This document shows, piece after piece, positions 11,969 to 23,745 of a stretch of 64,000 bases of DNA (position 1 is its first letter; every line of letters begins with the position of its first letter). Under the pieces are notes generated by a model. The model saw nothing but the letters and a program-made list of their open reading frames with translations, was not told where the DNA came from and ran no database searches. The stretch spans positions 497,501 to 561,500 of the forward strand of contig JAUPFP010000035.1 in NCBI GenBank assembly GCA_036925085.1. The letters run 5' to 3'. The DNA comes from Brachycybe producta (Eukaryota; Arthropoda; Diplopoda; Playtdesmida; Andrognathidae). Position numbers and translations under genes: made by a program.

Positions 11969-14003
11969 TTATTCTATCCGTAATTTTCCTTTCCGATTCG
12001 GCCTGGTCTAGCGTATAGGAACCTTGTAAGTTGTGGGATTTTAACCGGAGCCAAATTTTTCTTTGGTAATTTGACGTCATGTCATCTGTGGTGATGACAG
12101 CTCTTAAAAATAATTGTGAATTTTGAATTAAATTTGTGACACTTTTTAGTTACAACAATAGATCTTTGTCGTTGCTGTTATTTATTATTCAAATCTTGTT
12201 TTTTCTTGGTTCAATCTAGTTTCTGTTGCTTTTTCTGTCATTGAATCAAATATCTTTTGTTTCTTTTGAGGTTTTTTTTTAATAACTTGAGGTCATTGTT
12301 GAATTCTGAACTTCACCTGTTCTTTGTATCCGTTCATTCAATTATTGGTTACAATTTATAACTAGAAGGTGATTGTCCTAGAGCTGTAATGAGAAAAGCG
12401 ATGGAAAGGGGGGGGGGGGAGATACGAGAGGGCTGGAATCAGTCAGCTGAATAGAAAGAGAAAAAAAAATAACCAAAAGTGACAGGTGTGAGGTTAGGTC
12501 GCGAGGAAAATGACGTCATACGCCTTTTAGTGGATGGCCACATGGCCCATGCAATGATTTGGTGACGTAATGGCTCGTGTTCTGTTTCGTGTGGAAATTT
12601 TCATTTCACGCGAAAGAGAAAAGGCTTTCGTCACATGTTTCTAGCAGAGGTTGAAATGCGTCCATATGGCGGTATTTCACTGCTGTTATATTTTCCTCAC
12701 GTGCTTGAAAGTAATTTTGTTCTCCTACATAATGTTGGCGTCAGTGTATAGTTACACGAACACCCCTCCCCCTCCCTCCCCTTTGCCGGCTTATTATGGA
12801 CTTGATTAGGGACGTCATTATCTGCCGCAACCTGTGCATCTTTCTCATCATGTCACTCGGTTTTCTCTGTACCTTTGTCCGTACACAGTAAGGGCCCCAC
12901 ACCCTTAAAAGGCTTAAAATACAACAAATATACATGTATAACGCGTGTGTTTACTAAGGGTCTTGGCACACAGGTGACTTTTGAAAGACTTTTCGGTGAC
13001 AGTGTCGCAGAGCTGTCGTGGCTATGTATTATAAATTTAAAGTCGTCAAACTTGGCTTTTAAATTAAATTGTATCAAGATTGGTGTCCTTCCATAGAAAA
13101 TACAATGCGGACAATCCGTAATTTGACAAAATTGAAAACAGTGTGGCACGGTGGCTGACAGAAAAGTGATGCAACCAAAATGAGATGTGGTCTTCTTGTA
13201 TTGATGTTGTAGTGATTCAGTTCGTAATAATTGGTGACGTCACCATCTGTATGAAGTGAAATGTTTTATGACGCCACAGACGCTTAAATATGTTCTTCGG
13301 TTATTAGTTGGGGTGCTTTGCGACGTGCGTCTCCGATAAGTAAACGTGTTGCCGTTCACGTGACGGCATATTATGTTGCTAGTGTAAAGGGGCGAGGCTA
13401 TTTTAAATCCGGCTGTCAAAAAGTTGCTTTATTATTGAATATTATTGAAATTTTTAATAAAAATATTCAAACCGGAAATAGAAAATCTAAAGAATTAACT
13501 CGTTTTGAATACGAAATTGAGAATTATCTCGGTTGATTGCGCGTCTTATGTTTTTTTTTTTTTAAATTTATAAACAAGGTGATAATGAATAAATCATGTT
13601 ACGTGGTCTTAGTTGTTTTAGTGGTAATTTAGAAATTCCAAGTTTATTTTAAACTGGGAAGAGAGTACCTTTCAAGAAGTTAGTTACCTTCGAAATTGAA
13701 CCGTTTTTGTATTACATCTAGTCTGAAAATGACGAAAATTTACATTTTAACCGCTTATTTGGCCAACTTACGGTGAAAACCGCAAGTATGACTTTTTTAT
13801 AATTCTGACAGAAAATGTTTCATTTCAAAATTATTGTTGCAAAAAACACATTTTAGAATTTGTTTGAAATCAAATCTCTGAAGAATTGCTTCCAACAAAA
13901 AAATGATAAAACTCATTGGTAGATTAGATGTTACGTTTTCAGCTTAATATATCTTAAAAATTGGTTTTTGTTTGTATAATTATTATATGTAGACGTTGGG
14001 GCA

Positions 14004-17000
14004 ATGGAGGGTGACGCAAACCAAATGTCACAGGCGACGCTGTGCCGTTCAGGGTGTGGATTTTATGGAAATCCAGCTCAGGACGGTCTCTGTTCAAAGT
14101 GCTTCAAGGATGCGCTGAAAAGGAAACAATCGACTCCCGCATCTGCTCAGTCTTCTGCCGTCTCCGCTTCTTCTAGAGGAGGAGGGGGTTCGAGCCCATT
14201 GGGTAAATGCAAGTTCACCCACTGACTGAGCTTTCGATTTTGATCCGTTAGTTCTCATTCGCGTTTTTTTTTTTCCTTTTTGATTAGGTCCGTCTCCCAT
14301 CTCGACAGAGTCTTCGTCTCCTCCACCGCCTCCTCCTCCTTCGCCGCCGCTTCTTCTTTCTTCTAATACTGATATGTTGGCGTCATTGACAACTGCATCG
14401 CCCACAGTTCCGATCGTCATCTGTTCGAACGCCGGTTCTTCGTCGTCGTCTTCTCCTGGAGAGTTGTCGGAGGTGGTAGTCAGTCAAGGAGACGAAAGCC
14501 GGTGGCTTCGTAGTTCGTACTCATTTCGATTGTTCGCTTCTTCCTCCTCTGTTTCTAGAAATGCAATTTGGATGCTGGTTTGGAAGGTGCCCACGCCGCC
14601 ATTGAATCTATGGATACGGACGCGAGTCAGGATGCAAATGACGTTGCTCAGAGAGACAAAAAGAAGAAAAACAGATGCCAAACGTGCCGCAAGAAGGTTG
14701 GGTTGACTGGTAAGTTAATATCATCTTGATAATAGGAGGAGAAAGGGCGAATGGACTAGATTATGTCTCTCACCTCCACATTTTATTCAATCTGCAAGTT
14801 ACTAAACAACTGTTCGTTAGCGTCGTAACGTTTCGTATCACTCTGCTAATAAGACTGTAGCTGGCGACGACATATGCAAAAATGTCGTCATTTTGGCTTA
14901 AGCGAAGACATTTGTTTTCTTGAAAATAAAATGTAACAGTGGCTGCACGGCAGGATATTTTAGTCTCCTCTTTAGGTTTCTTGAGACCGGTAACTACCTT
15001 AAGTGGGTTACAATAGGCAAGAAATAGCTTAAACGTTAGTGGAAGGATTTCTAAACAGTAATGTGACGTCATGAGTAATATTTTTTTGGTTTAGCCATTA
15101 GGTTTTTGTTTTAAGTTTAGAAAGTTCGTGGTTTCTACCGTCTTTGCCAAGTAACCGTTGGTTTATACTTTGCAAAAGAGCCGCCAAAAGCGAAGCGAAA
15201 CAAAGTCGCTGTAAAACGTTCACACTTCCCTTATTGAATGAAAAGAACTTCGTAGCTTGTTGTTTTTGCAAGACAACGAAGCTGTTCTGGCTAGTTTCTT
15301 TAAGATGAGTTCGTTTCGTTCAGATATGTATTGTGGAGTTTAGTGTGAAAACGACTAAATGAAGCAGAGCAAGAAAAATGAACTATTTGTGATGCTGAAC
15401 GATACAATAAGGATAATTCTTCTGTTATTAATATAGTATGGCAACGTTTTGCCGAGTAAACCGAGCATAAGGCTGCAGTTGTATTGTATCTGGTTATAAT
15501 TCAGAATTGGTGGTTTCTATGTTAACAATCGTCGTTCCATGACTTTCTGCTTAAGAAAAATTGTTGTTTTTGAAGGTTTTTACTTGATGAACACGGAGTG
15601 TGTCGTTGTGTGTAATACTACAGGTCATGCATTTGGATGATGTGTTGTTTTATTGGGAGGTTGCTTAGCAACAGGTCCGAGAAGCTTGAAACAAACAATA
15701 ATCCATTCCAAAGTATCGGTTCTTTATCCTCCTGAGCTCTTCTTTCATTTTCTAACGAATGGAGGAAAATGGATGGAAACACGATCCACAGAAAAACAAA
15801 AAACATCATGGTTATTATGTTGTCAACTGCTCGCTGTGTGTTGATTCTGATCTTGTGATCTTAATTTTAAGCGAGGGGAGAAGGAAGATTCGATTTCGAA
15901 TTGAGCAAGGGTTGTTTGATTTGAACAAACAGGATTAAAAAAAAGATCAAACTATCAATTTGCATGAATAAAAATCGAATTTGACCAGTTTACTAGATTT
16001 GTTTTTGCAATTTTTATAGTGAATTATTTTGAACTTTCATTTTTGTCTATCTTATATAATTAATTTTTGCTACCATTTTAAATCTTACAAGTTTTAAATT
16101 ATAATACTAAGCGTATTAAGACTTTGAAAGGTTGTTTTGAAAAGGTGGTTAGAATGCAAATATGAAGAGGAAACACATTCATGTTTAGAAGATGGAAATT
16201 CAAACGCTTAAGGGTATTTTCATTTTGCTAATTTTTCAAAATAAGCATTTTAATGAGAGTTCGAAAGTGACCCAAATTGAAGCAGGCGACATTTATTAAT
16301 TTGTATCTATAAAAAGTTGACTTTTGAAAGATTGAGTGATTGAGCTACCCTTCTAGTTTATAAAACTAGTTTCTATTAATTTTGCTCCTGAAAGTCTGAT
16401 TGGTCAAGAGTTCAAAAAATCAGCTGGTGATAAACCATCTTAAACGTAATTATTTGTAAATCAAGTAATTGATTTAAATATAAAGACATCGGATTTAAAT
16501 AAGTTATCCTTTCTTGTAAAGCCTTTAAGATAGGTTTTTGGAAAAGTTAATTTTAATAGTTCAAAATGTATGTGCCGAATTTTTCGTTTTGGAGGTGCCG
16601 AACGTTGCTGATGACATAAACTCCTGTAGTTATGTTTTAGAGCGCTCAGAGACGAGCGACGTTTAGTGGTCAAGATGAACTGCAAAACGTTTTCTGCCTC
16701 TTTTTGCATTTCATTCAACTTCACTAGGACTCCTTCCCCAACCGCTGGCAGTAGTCTCTGAGTGGTCGGTTTTAGCCACACGCCGACCGCCCCTTTTGCT
16801 GTTCAGCTTGACACTAAATGTCGCTCGTCTGTGAGCACTATAAGTAATAAGAGTAATAAATCATTGAATGTATTTTATTTCCCGCTCTTCCGATAAACAG
16901 GATTTGAGTGCCGGTGTGGTGGTTTATTTTGCAGTCTACACAGATACTCGGACAAGCACGATTGTTCATTTGACTATAAGGGACTTGGTGCCCAGGAAAT

Positions 17001-17049
17001 AAGAAAGAACAATCCGATCGTTGTTGGAGAGAAGATACAGAAGATATGA
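14004..17049 (+). CDS. ZFAND5/6-like: A20/AN1 zinc-finger protein, ZFAND5/6 type, complete
   Basis: Stress-associated protein with two fingers. The A20-type finger in this family binds ubiquitin, and ZFAND5 stimulates the 26S proteasome. Coding exons are 14004-14202, 14288-~14475, 14559-14709 and 16901-17049, giving about 228 residues. A20 finger: Cys14, Cys18, Cys30, Cys33, with the family signature CGFYGNP. A Ser/Pro/Gly-rich linker occupies about 40-128. AN1 finger: Cys169, Cys172, Cys183, Cys185, Cys190, His193, His199 and Cys201, spaced exactly as C-x2-C-x10-C-x-C-x4-C-x2-H-x5-H-x-C. The C-terminus is [12 protein letters not shown], matching vertebrate NPVVVAEKIQRI. The donor of coding exon 2 is ambiguous: GT occurs at 14473, 14476 and 14479, all in the same phase. 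The start has the A20 finger at the usual distance. ZFAND5 and ZFAND6 cannot be told apart here; a single ancestral gene is likely. Confidence 0.93.
14710..16900 (+). other. ZFAND intron between the two halves of the AN1 finger
   Basis: The intron splits the finger after GLTG, the same site as in vertebrate orthologues to my knowledge. It contains TGACGTCA at 15064 and a diverged repeat (16210-16420) shared with 22270-22430. No other gene was recognised. Confidence 0.55.
16210..16420 (-). repeat. Dispersed repeat shared with 22270-22430
   Basis: Read on the minus strand it shows, in order, AGTCTGATTG-like sequence, a CAAAATTAA block, AACTAG, GTAGCTCAATCACT, GACCCAA-type sequence and CTCTCATTAAAATG. 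The same order is found on the plus strand at 22270-22430 beside the large fold-back. The copies are clearly diverged. Confidence 0.45.
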
Positions 17050-17575
17050 AAGCGGGAGATCTTAGTTTCATTTCGTGTTCGCGGCGCGGATTCACTTTTA
17101 TTTTCTTCTTTTTTTTTTGTCCTTTTTTTCTGTTCTTCTCGGTTAAAAGAAAATTGTGAGTGTGAACGTCCGAAAAAAAATCAACAAACAAAAAAACAAC
17201 AAAATCATCACCGTTTAAATCGTCAGACAAAAATATCCATGAAAATTGACACCGCCTTTTTTATTTACGCGTTTCGAGAGATCTTTTTTTAATTTCATTT
17301 TTCCTTTAAACAAAAAATAACGAGTGAAGTTTTTTTTTACTACTTCACAATGAGTTTAATTTTTTTTATAAAGAGAGGGGAATTTAGGTTTCAAAGCAAA
17401 AAATGATGGAGAATTGAAAATTCAAATGAGAGTATAATTGTTTTGTTTTCACTAGCATTTAAACTTGTTTAATTTCATTTTTTTTTTCCAAATCTCGGAA
17501 GTGTCATTTTTATTATAATATGATTATAAAAAGATTATTTGGCCATAACAAAAAAAACCTGTGGAGAATTTAAGT
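17050..17575. other. ZFAND 3' UTR / downstream, extent unknown
   Basis: T-rich and A-rich sequence after the stop. No canonical AATAAA was found close by, so the 3' end was not placed. Confidence 0.4.
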
Positions 17576-17945
17576 GCGAATTTACACTTTACACTTTGGA
17601 TGTACATTGTAGACGATTCATCTGCAGTGAAAGGTGTAAATATTATTTTCATTGCATTGAAAAGTGAACGAAGTAGAGCCAGTATCTACTTTTGAAGAAT
17701 CAAGTGGATGATTTATTAGTGAAGCGGCAGCGACAAATGTAAAATAAGTATTTCAGTAAAATCTGTGCATCCAGTGTGACGTGAAAACAGCTGCCCAAAG
17801 AACGCCCCACACTCATTATTTCAGTTGCCGGCATTTTGAAAACTAATGAAGTCAACCATTGCATGGAGTAAATTGCTCTGCCTTTCATTTTTCACTTTCA
17901 CTGCAGGTGAATCATTTGCGATGTACATCCAAAGTGTAAATTCGC
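17576..17945. repeat. MITE, 370 bp
   Basis: Ends GCGAATTTACACTTT and AAAGTGTAAATTCGC are inverted repeats. Pairing continues inward through TTGGATGTACAT and CTGCAGTGAAA, giving about 55-bp arms. There is no coding capacity. Confidence 0.75.
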
Positions 17946-18545
17946 CCCCAAGATTCCTTTTTTCCTCATGAAAAATCTTTTTCATTTTCATTTCATCTTT
18001 TTCTCTCAGTCTTCAAGTGACGTCACTTGTAAATCTTCATATATGCACTTGCAAAACAGTTGTGAGGATTGTTTTTTTTTTTCCTTCCCATATTTTGAAC
18101 TTTTAATTTTGTTTTCGTTGCTTTACCCTTTCTTTTTTATTTTTAATCAAATTGTGCGTATTGCAACAAGTGTCTTGTGTGTGTGTGTGTGTGCGCGTGT
18201 GGTGGGAAGAGGAGTTGCATGTCGGCGTCTTCATCCTCGAGAATGAGCGATTCGAAGTTAATAATTGAGGAAGAAAAAAAAATGCTTATAGGTATATTAA
18301 AATTCATTTGTATTTAAATTGTTTATATATTTAGTGTATTTTTTCCATGGATATGCAAATTTAATATTTCCGAGGTTTTCGTCATAAGAAAACTTAAAAT
18401 AACCTTGTTGCATTACGAAAAGGTACTTTAGGGATTTATTATTCTTATATTGATGATGATGATGATAACGTGAATTATTGATTTGCGAGATTTTCTTTTG
18501 TGTTTATTTCTGCGCATGTTCATTGTTTTTCATTAAAATTCACTA

Positions 18546-18698
18546 GTGCAACTGCAATTATGGTTTTTTTTATTAAAAAAGACTAGTTGGAGGCTACAGA
18601 TCTCTAAATGCTTCTAACGACTATCATTTGTCTACTAGACAACTAGTCTCTAGCAAGTCTTTTTTGGATAGGAAAAGCATAGTTGTGGTTGTTCTACC
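18546..18698. repeat. MITE, ACTAGT family
   Basis: Left end GCAACTGCAATTATGG and right end AGCATAGTTGTGGTTGTTC are inverted. Inner AAAAAAGACTAG pairs with CTAGTCTCTAGCAAGTC. Same family as 4672-4809. Confidence 0.6.
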
Positions 18699-19207
18699 TA
18701 TGGCTGCTGATGTTGCCACCTTTTTAGGGAGAGTTCGGACCATGGGGGGGGGAAATGTGTATGCATTTTAGGTCAGGTAGCTCTTTGACTATGCATGTAA
18801 GCTAAGTGACGGTCTTTCTGCACGTGTGCAGTTGAGAGCGATCTTGCCTTAACTTCATGGTTTGAAACGTACATGACCTTTGCTTCTGCAGGTTTCATTT
18901 GCAACTTGAGATATGTTAGTTATCAAAAGTAGTTCTCAAAACAAGAGTAAATCTTTCTACAAAAACATAAAAATTCAACTAAAAGCATTCTAGAAATTCT
19001 TGCAAATTCGGAATACTTTGCTTCTATTTAGAAGTAACTTCAAGAAGAATTTGAGATTGTTTTATGCATGATGTACGGCTATTTTCATGTTTATATTTTT
19101 TGAAAATAAACTTTGTGGCAATTTGGAAAGAACAAATTTGATTTTTGTCACTTTGGTCCAATTTAAAGTAGAAATTATCATAATGTTTATTTTTCAAATG
19201 ATAACTG

Positions 19208-19345
19208 AAGCGACAACAATTAGGCGTTTTCCATTTAAAAAAAGACTAGAGGATATAGTTTTCTATTCACTGTCCTGTTGCAACGCATGTCAAATAGTGA
19301 ACAGTAACCTCTTAACTAGTCGTTTTTAAACATAATTATAGTTGC
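19208..19345. repeat. MITE, ACTAGT family
   Basis: Ends AGCGACAACAATTAGG and AACATAATTATAGTTGCT are inverted. Inner AAAAAAGACTAGAGG pairs with CTCTTAACTAGTCG. This is the third copy of the family in the window. Confidence 0.55.
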
Positions 19346-21183
19346 TGGGTGATTCAAGTTATGTTTTCTATTATTGCTTTTCAAGAGAAATTCTTGGATT
19401 TTTTTTTTTTTTTTGGTTAGGATTTTGAGAACCGATTTTTGTAACTTTTCTATCTTAAGTCATAATTTCATTTAGAAATGTTTAGGCGGTTACATCATTC
19501 TGCTTATTTTCTTTTTAGTTTTTTTTCTTCCGGGAAGACAGTCGGTCTTGAAGTGTTCTTCATGATCATAACTTTCTAATTTTATTTTCCTACTAATGTT
19601 AGTTTTTATCATGCTTATTACGGAGTTAAAGTTCGTAGGACAAAAAAGGGGGTGGCTTGTTTTCATCGTAGCCAAATTTTAGCTAAGATTTTAAAGCTGG
19701 TTCCACACATTGTGCGCATCTTGAACTCTGGGCAAATAGTACCAACATAGGAAAAGTCTACTCGAGAAGTATTTTTTTTTTTAAAAAATGCCTTTTTTAG
19801 TTGAACTTTTGGCAAAAATAAATTTCAAATGGAAAATATGTTACAAGTGTAGACATCATCTTGAACCGATCTAACATTGCTATTCACAGGTGAAGATTAC
19901 GAATTTATAGCTTGAAGAAACTCATCCTCATTTGTAGAGTTTTGACATTTGTAAATGTATATAAAATATAAATATTCATACTTTAAAAAAAATAATGCTT
20001 AATAAGGAGCTAGCTTTTCCTTTTAATAAAGAAATAGTTCTTAAAATTCTATTTTTCCCCCCTGCTTTTCATCATCATTTTCATCAGCAGTTCTAAATAT
20101 CATTACGTTCATTTTTGGCTAATTGCGAATTTCAATGTAAAATTGGAATGGAATGTTGCATCATTGCATTCTTAGCTATTTACGAAAGAATCCATTTTTT
20201 GCTGATTATTTTATGTCCATTTGAACGAGAGAAAAAAAGAGACTAAAATAGAGTATTTAGTCTTTATACTGTATTACACGACGTTAAAGTAATAAATAAT
20301 ATTGATTTTAAAGTAAAATTTCTATTTTTTTTTTTAATTTTTAAAATGTATTCATTCAAAATATAGTGCGGGCCAGTATAGCATTGGCTGTTTAGTATTT
20401 CAGATATTGAGTTTTAAAAATGACATTTTTTAAAGGGGCCTCTAGCAGAGTAAGTTTATATTGGTACAGTTTTTGCTTTTAAATCTGTGCATTAATTGCT
20501 GTAATAAATATAAATTTATTCTTCCAGGTTTTTTTCTTCTTCTTGCAATCTGGTTCCGTAAATCGACCCGTTGACGTTTGGGATCTGATCTTTCTCGCTT
20601 CAGATTCGTAACTTTTTAGCCATTCACGAATGGATCAGATCTGCTTAATTGTTTCTCTTGTTTTCTTTCAGTTGTCAGGTTTCCCCTTGTTGTCGTGAGC
20701 ACAGTAAAGTGATTACGCTCGCTTTCTTTTGAATCTGACACAATTAATAAAATTGTTGGATTGACTATAGGTAGGTAGGATGTGATATGGAGTCAATAAA
20801 CGAACGAATGAATGGTGGGTTTGATCTGTCAGTCCAGATCGCATCATGAATGACTGGTGAATTACTGGTCAATAATTATCCGTGATTATGGGAACTGCTC
20901 TATCTTGATATTTTTTTTTAAAAAAATAAGCTTTTTATGGCGTTTTGTAAAAGACACAATTTATGCAGATGTTATGCTTAGCAGACGAATTTTTTTTTTT
21001 ATCCGTAAAAAGTATATTTTATTTCAAATATCACATCTTATTAAATTTGAAAATTTCATTTTTATTTTAAGGGTTGTGTATTCTTAATGATTTATAAGTC
21101 AAATCTAGTGGCTCGTGAAGTTTTGCTTGGAATTTGCTATCAAAAGTTCATGAGTCGAGCACTAACTTTTTAACTTACCTTCC

Positions 21184-22200
21184 TTATTCAATTCAATTCA
21201 ATTAAATACATCTGCAATCAGCTCGAAAGCCATGTGGCAGGGAGGGATTGCTCCCAATCACGACTGATTGTCATTATTTAAAAATAAGACATCATTATGA
21301 AATTGAAACCGTCCTAACAAAGAACTATTCACAGGAAGAGAATTCCATAGTCTAATAACATTAGGAAGAAAAGACCAAAAATATGCATCAGTCCTAGCCA
21401 TCTACCTTTACGAGGATTTCTAGTTAGTAAACCATTAAGCAGGGTAATGTTATCACAAGACAGCAAACGTCCCAGAAGAGCGACGCTTTGCTCATTTCTT
21501 CGGCCTGCTAATGATTCCCATTCTAGCTCTTGGAGCATAGACGATACACTGTCAGTATACGCATACCGTCCCTTTACAAATCTTGCAGCCTTACGCTGCA
21601 CCATTTCTATTTCTTGTTTTACATTATTTCTAAATGGGTTCCAAATTGGGGAACAATATTCTAAGATAGGTCTAACTAGGGTAAAGTAACAGACCTTCTT
21701 TACATTTTCTTTACAATGTTTAAGGGTGCGTTGGACAAACTGCAGCTTTTGGTTAGCTTTGGCAACTGCTTTGGTTATGTGATCTTTCCAAAGCATGTCC
21801 TTGGACAAGGTTAAGCCAAGATATTTGATGGTATCAACATGGGTTAGCTGAACATCTCCCATTGTGTAATCTGCCATGAACGATTCTCGCTTTCGGGAAA
21901 CTCGCATAACATTGCATTTACTCCTATTCAGTTGTAAATGCCACTCAGAGCACCACTCTTCAACACTGTCTAGATCTCTTTGGAGGACTTCACTATCCTC
22001 ATTATCCCTAATCCTCCTGTAAACAACAGCATCATCTGCAAACAAACGCATCATACTGTTGCATCTGTCTGCCAGATCGTTTATGAACAGAAGGAAAAGC
22101 AGTGGTCCAAGAATGCTACCCTGAGGTACACCAGATGTTACTTTAGCCCAGTCTGACACAGCACCATCAATTTGGACTCGCTGTTGTCTATTTAATATTT
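21184..22200 (-). mobile_element. 5'-truncated LINE (CR1/Jockey-like non-LTR)
   Basis: About 1 kb of the 3' end of a non-LTR retrotransposon: the last two-thirds of the reverse transcriptase, a short 3' UTR of about 65 bp, and a tandem tail of ATTCA units (GAATTGAATTGAATTGAAT on the coding strand) at 21186-21204. The right edge (5' truncation) is near 22200, inside the NRQQRV segment. No endonuclease or ORF1 is present. Placement in the CR1/Jockey group rests on motif wording only. Confidence 0.85.
21258..22200 (-). pseudogene. LINE reverse transcriptase, C-terminal part
   Basis: The frame is open for over 270 residues. Landmarks in order: NRQQRVQIDG, SGVPQGSILGPLLF, LFINDLAD, the catalytic LFADDAVVY, LQLNRSKCNVM, IKYLGLTLS, LVRPILEYCSPIWNPF and VQRKAARFV. 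The thumb/C-terminal motif FWSFLPNVIRLWNSLP is present but in another frame, consistent with loss of one base near 21401; the protein would then stop at 21258. A single break in a long frame suggests a fairly recent insertion. It is truncated at the 5' end, so it cannot be autonomous. Confidence 0.85.
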
Positions 22201-22269
22201 AATGAAATATTTTTTTGAAAATATTTAATTATATTAACATATTCAGGTGGTTTAAAGTGTAAATGCCGA

Positions 22270-22440
22270 TTAGAGTCTGATTGTTCTGTCTTTTAGGTGC
22301 AAAATTAAGAAAAAACTAGAAAGTATTTTATAAATTAGCAGGATAGCTCAATCACTTAGGAATATTTTATGTAGATATTTTTTAAATTGAAAACGACCCA
22401 ACTTTAAGTAGGTAATGCTTGTAGACTATATTTTTTTAGG
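22270..22440 (+). repeat. Dispersed repeat, second copy of 16210-16420
   Basis: Carries GATAGCTCAATCACTT and ACGACCCAACTTTAAG in the same order as the minus strand of the 16.3-kb copy. It abuts the left arm of the large fold-back and may be its outer end. Confidence 0.4.
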
Positions 22441-23745
22441 GGGACGGTTTCTTGGTCCTATGGGACTTAACATGGAGTAAAAAAAACGTAATATTTGAAA
22501 TGTTATTTAAAAATAGAAGGACCTTTCAGAATTTAGAAAAAAGAGTCATCGTGAAGACAATAATTACGTGTAAGTACGTGCTAATTTTTTTGGTTGTTCT
22601 AAATCATTTTAATGAGAGTTCTTCTATCGTTTGTGGGACGGTGTTTTGCTCCTATGGGACTTAACATGGAGTTAAAAAACGTACGATTTTAAACGTTATT
22701 AAAAAATAGAAGAACCTTTTCAAAATTTATAAAAAGGAAACAACGTGAAGTCAATACATGAAAACATGTGCTGATTATTTTGTTATTGTTCGAAATCATT
22801 TTTAACAAGAGTTTTTCAAATGTTTGTGGGACGGTTTTTGATCCAATGGGATTTAACATGGGGTTAAAAAACGATCGATTTTGAATCTTGTTTAAAAAAG
22901 AAGGACCTTTTCAAAAATTATGTAAATCGAGCATGTAAAGAAAAATACTTTTTATTGCATTTTGTGCTTTCCTGTATTTTAATTGAGCGATTGTGAGGCG
23001 ATTTCTTGCAGTTTTAGTAACACCATATAAGAACACTCATTTGTCTCGTTGTCAGACGACAACGAGACATAACAACAAGTTTAGGCTCTTAAGATATTTT
23101 TTAAATAGGAAATTTGTTTTTTATCTCCTGAAAAATTTAAATTTTTGGCGTATACAACGTTTTGAAAATGCATGCTTTTAAGAGCCTAGATCCACGTCCA
23201 TCTTGTTGTTTTGAGCAGACGACAACGAGACAAATGAGTGTTCTTATATAGTGTTACTAAAACTGAAAGAAATCGCCTCACAATCGCTCAATTCAAATAC
23301 AGTAAAGCGCAAAATGCAATAAAAAGTATTGTTCTTCACGTGCTCGATTTATGTAATTTTTGAAAAGGTGTTTCTATTTTTAAACAACGTTCAAAGTCGT
23401 TTGTTTTTTCAACCCCATGTTAAATCCCATAGGATCAAAAACCGTCCCACAAACATTTGAAAACCTCTCGTTAAAACTGATTTAGAACAATAACAAAATA
23501 ATTAGCACATACATTCATGTATTGGCTTCACGATGTTTCTTTTTTATAAATTTTTAAAAGGTCCTTCTATTTTTTAATAACGTTTAAAATCGTACGTTTT
23601 TTTAACTCCATGTTAAGTCCCATAGGAGCAAAAAACCGTCACCCAAACATTTGAAGAACTCCCATTAAAAACGACTTAGAACAATAACAAAATAATTATT
23701 ACGTGCATTAATCTACTGGCTTTACAATGTTTTTTTTTATAAGAT
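22441..23745. mobile_element. Fold-back structure with ~194-bp tandem units in the arms
   Basis: Left arm: tandem units each starting GGGACGGT and followed by CCTATGGGACTTAACATGG begin at 22441, 22635 and 22828. Right arm: the complement (CCATGTTAAGTCCCATAGG...CCGTC) ends near 23448 and 23643, with about half of a third unit after that. The centre (22985-23093 against 23174-23293) is a third inverted pair with TTTGTCTCGTTGTC and an 80-bp loop. Nearly the whole 1.3 kb can fold on itself, with no protein motif. The plan resembles Foldback/Galileo-type elements, whose long arms hold tandem subrepeats. An inverted satellite block is the alternative. Confidence 0.7.

Larger units (their letters stand above)
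8987..13992 (+). other. ZFAND intron 1 (about 5 kb)
   Basis: No exon or conserved protein was recognised. It contains a YY1-like GGTCGCCATTTTC near 9198, a MULE-like MITE (11100-11293), a T15-G22 tract, and TGACGTCA at 12072, 12511 and 13235. Short open frames (for example 13318-13536) have no visible family. Confidence 0.5.
17946..21183. other. Intergenic, no gene seen
   Basis: Holds TGACGTCA at 18018, a (GT)n run near 18176-18200 and two ACTAGT-family MITEs. A pyrimidine-rich segment near 20520-20700 has splice-like signals but no recognisable coding sequence; a non-coding RNA cannot be excluded. Confidence 0.45.

Noticed and set aside
11489-12080. Cluster of open frames on both strands around 11.5-12.1 kb
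   Set aside because: They cross the T15-G22 homopolymer and lie in the ZFAND first intron. No conserved motif is present in any frame.
14180-14210. GGGTTCGAGCCC resembling a tRNA T-arm
   Set aside because: It lies within the ZFAND coding exon and has no tRNA fold.
14094-14681. Minus-strand glycine-rich and other frames over the ZFAND coding exons
   Set aside because: They are antisense shadows of the Ser/Pro-rich linker, whose codons are TCT/CCT-rich.
16838-17230. 130-codon minus-strand frame
   Set aside because: It is the shadow of the ZFAND AN1 exon and 3' flank; the plus strand encodes the real finger.
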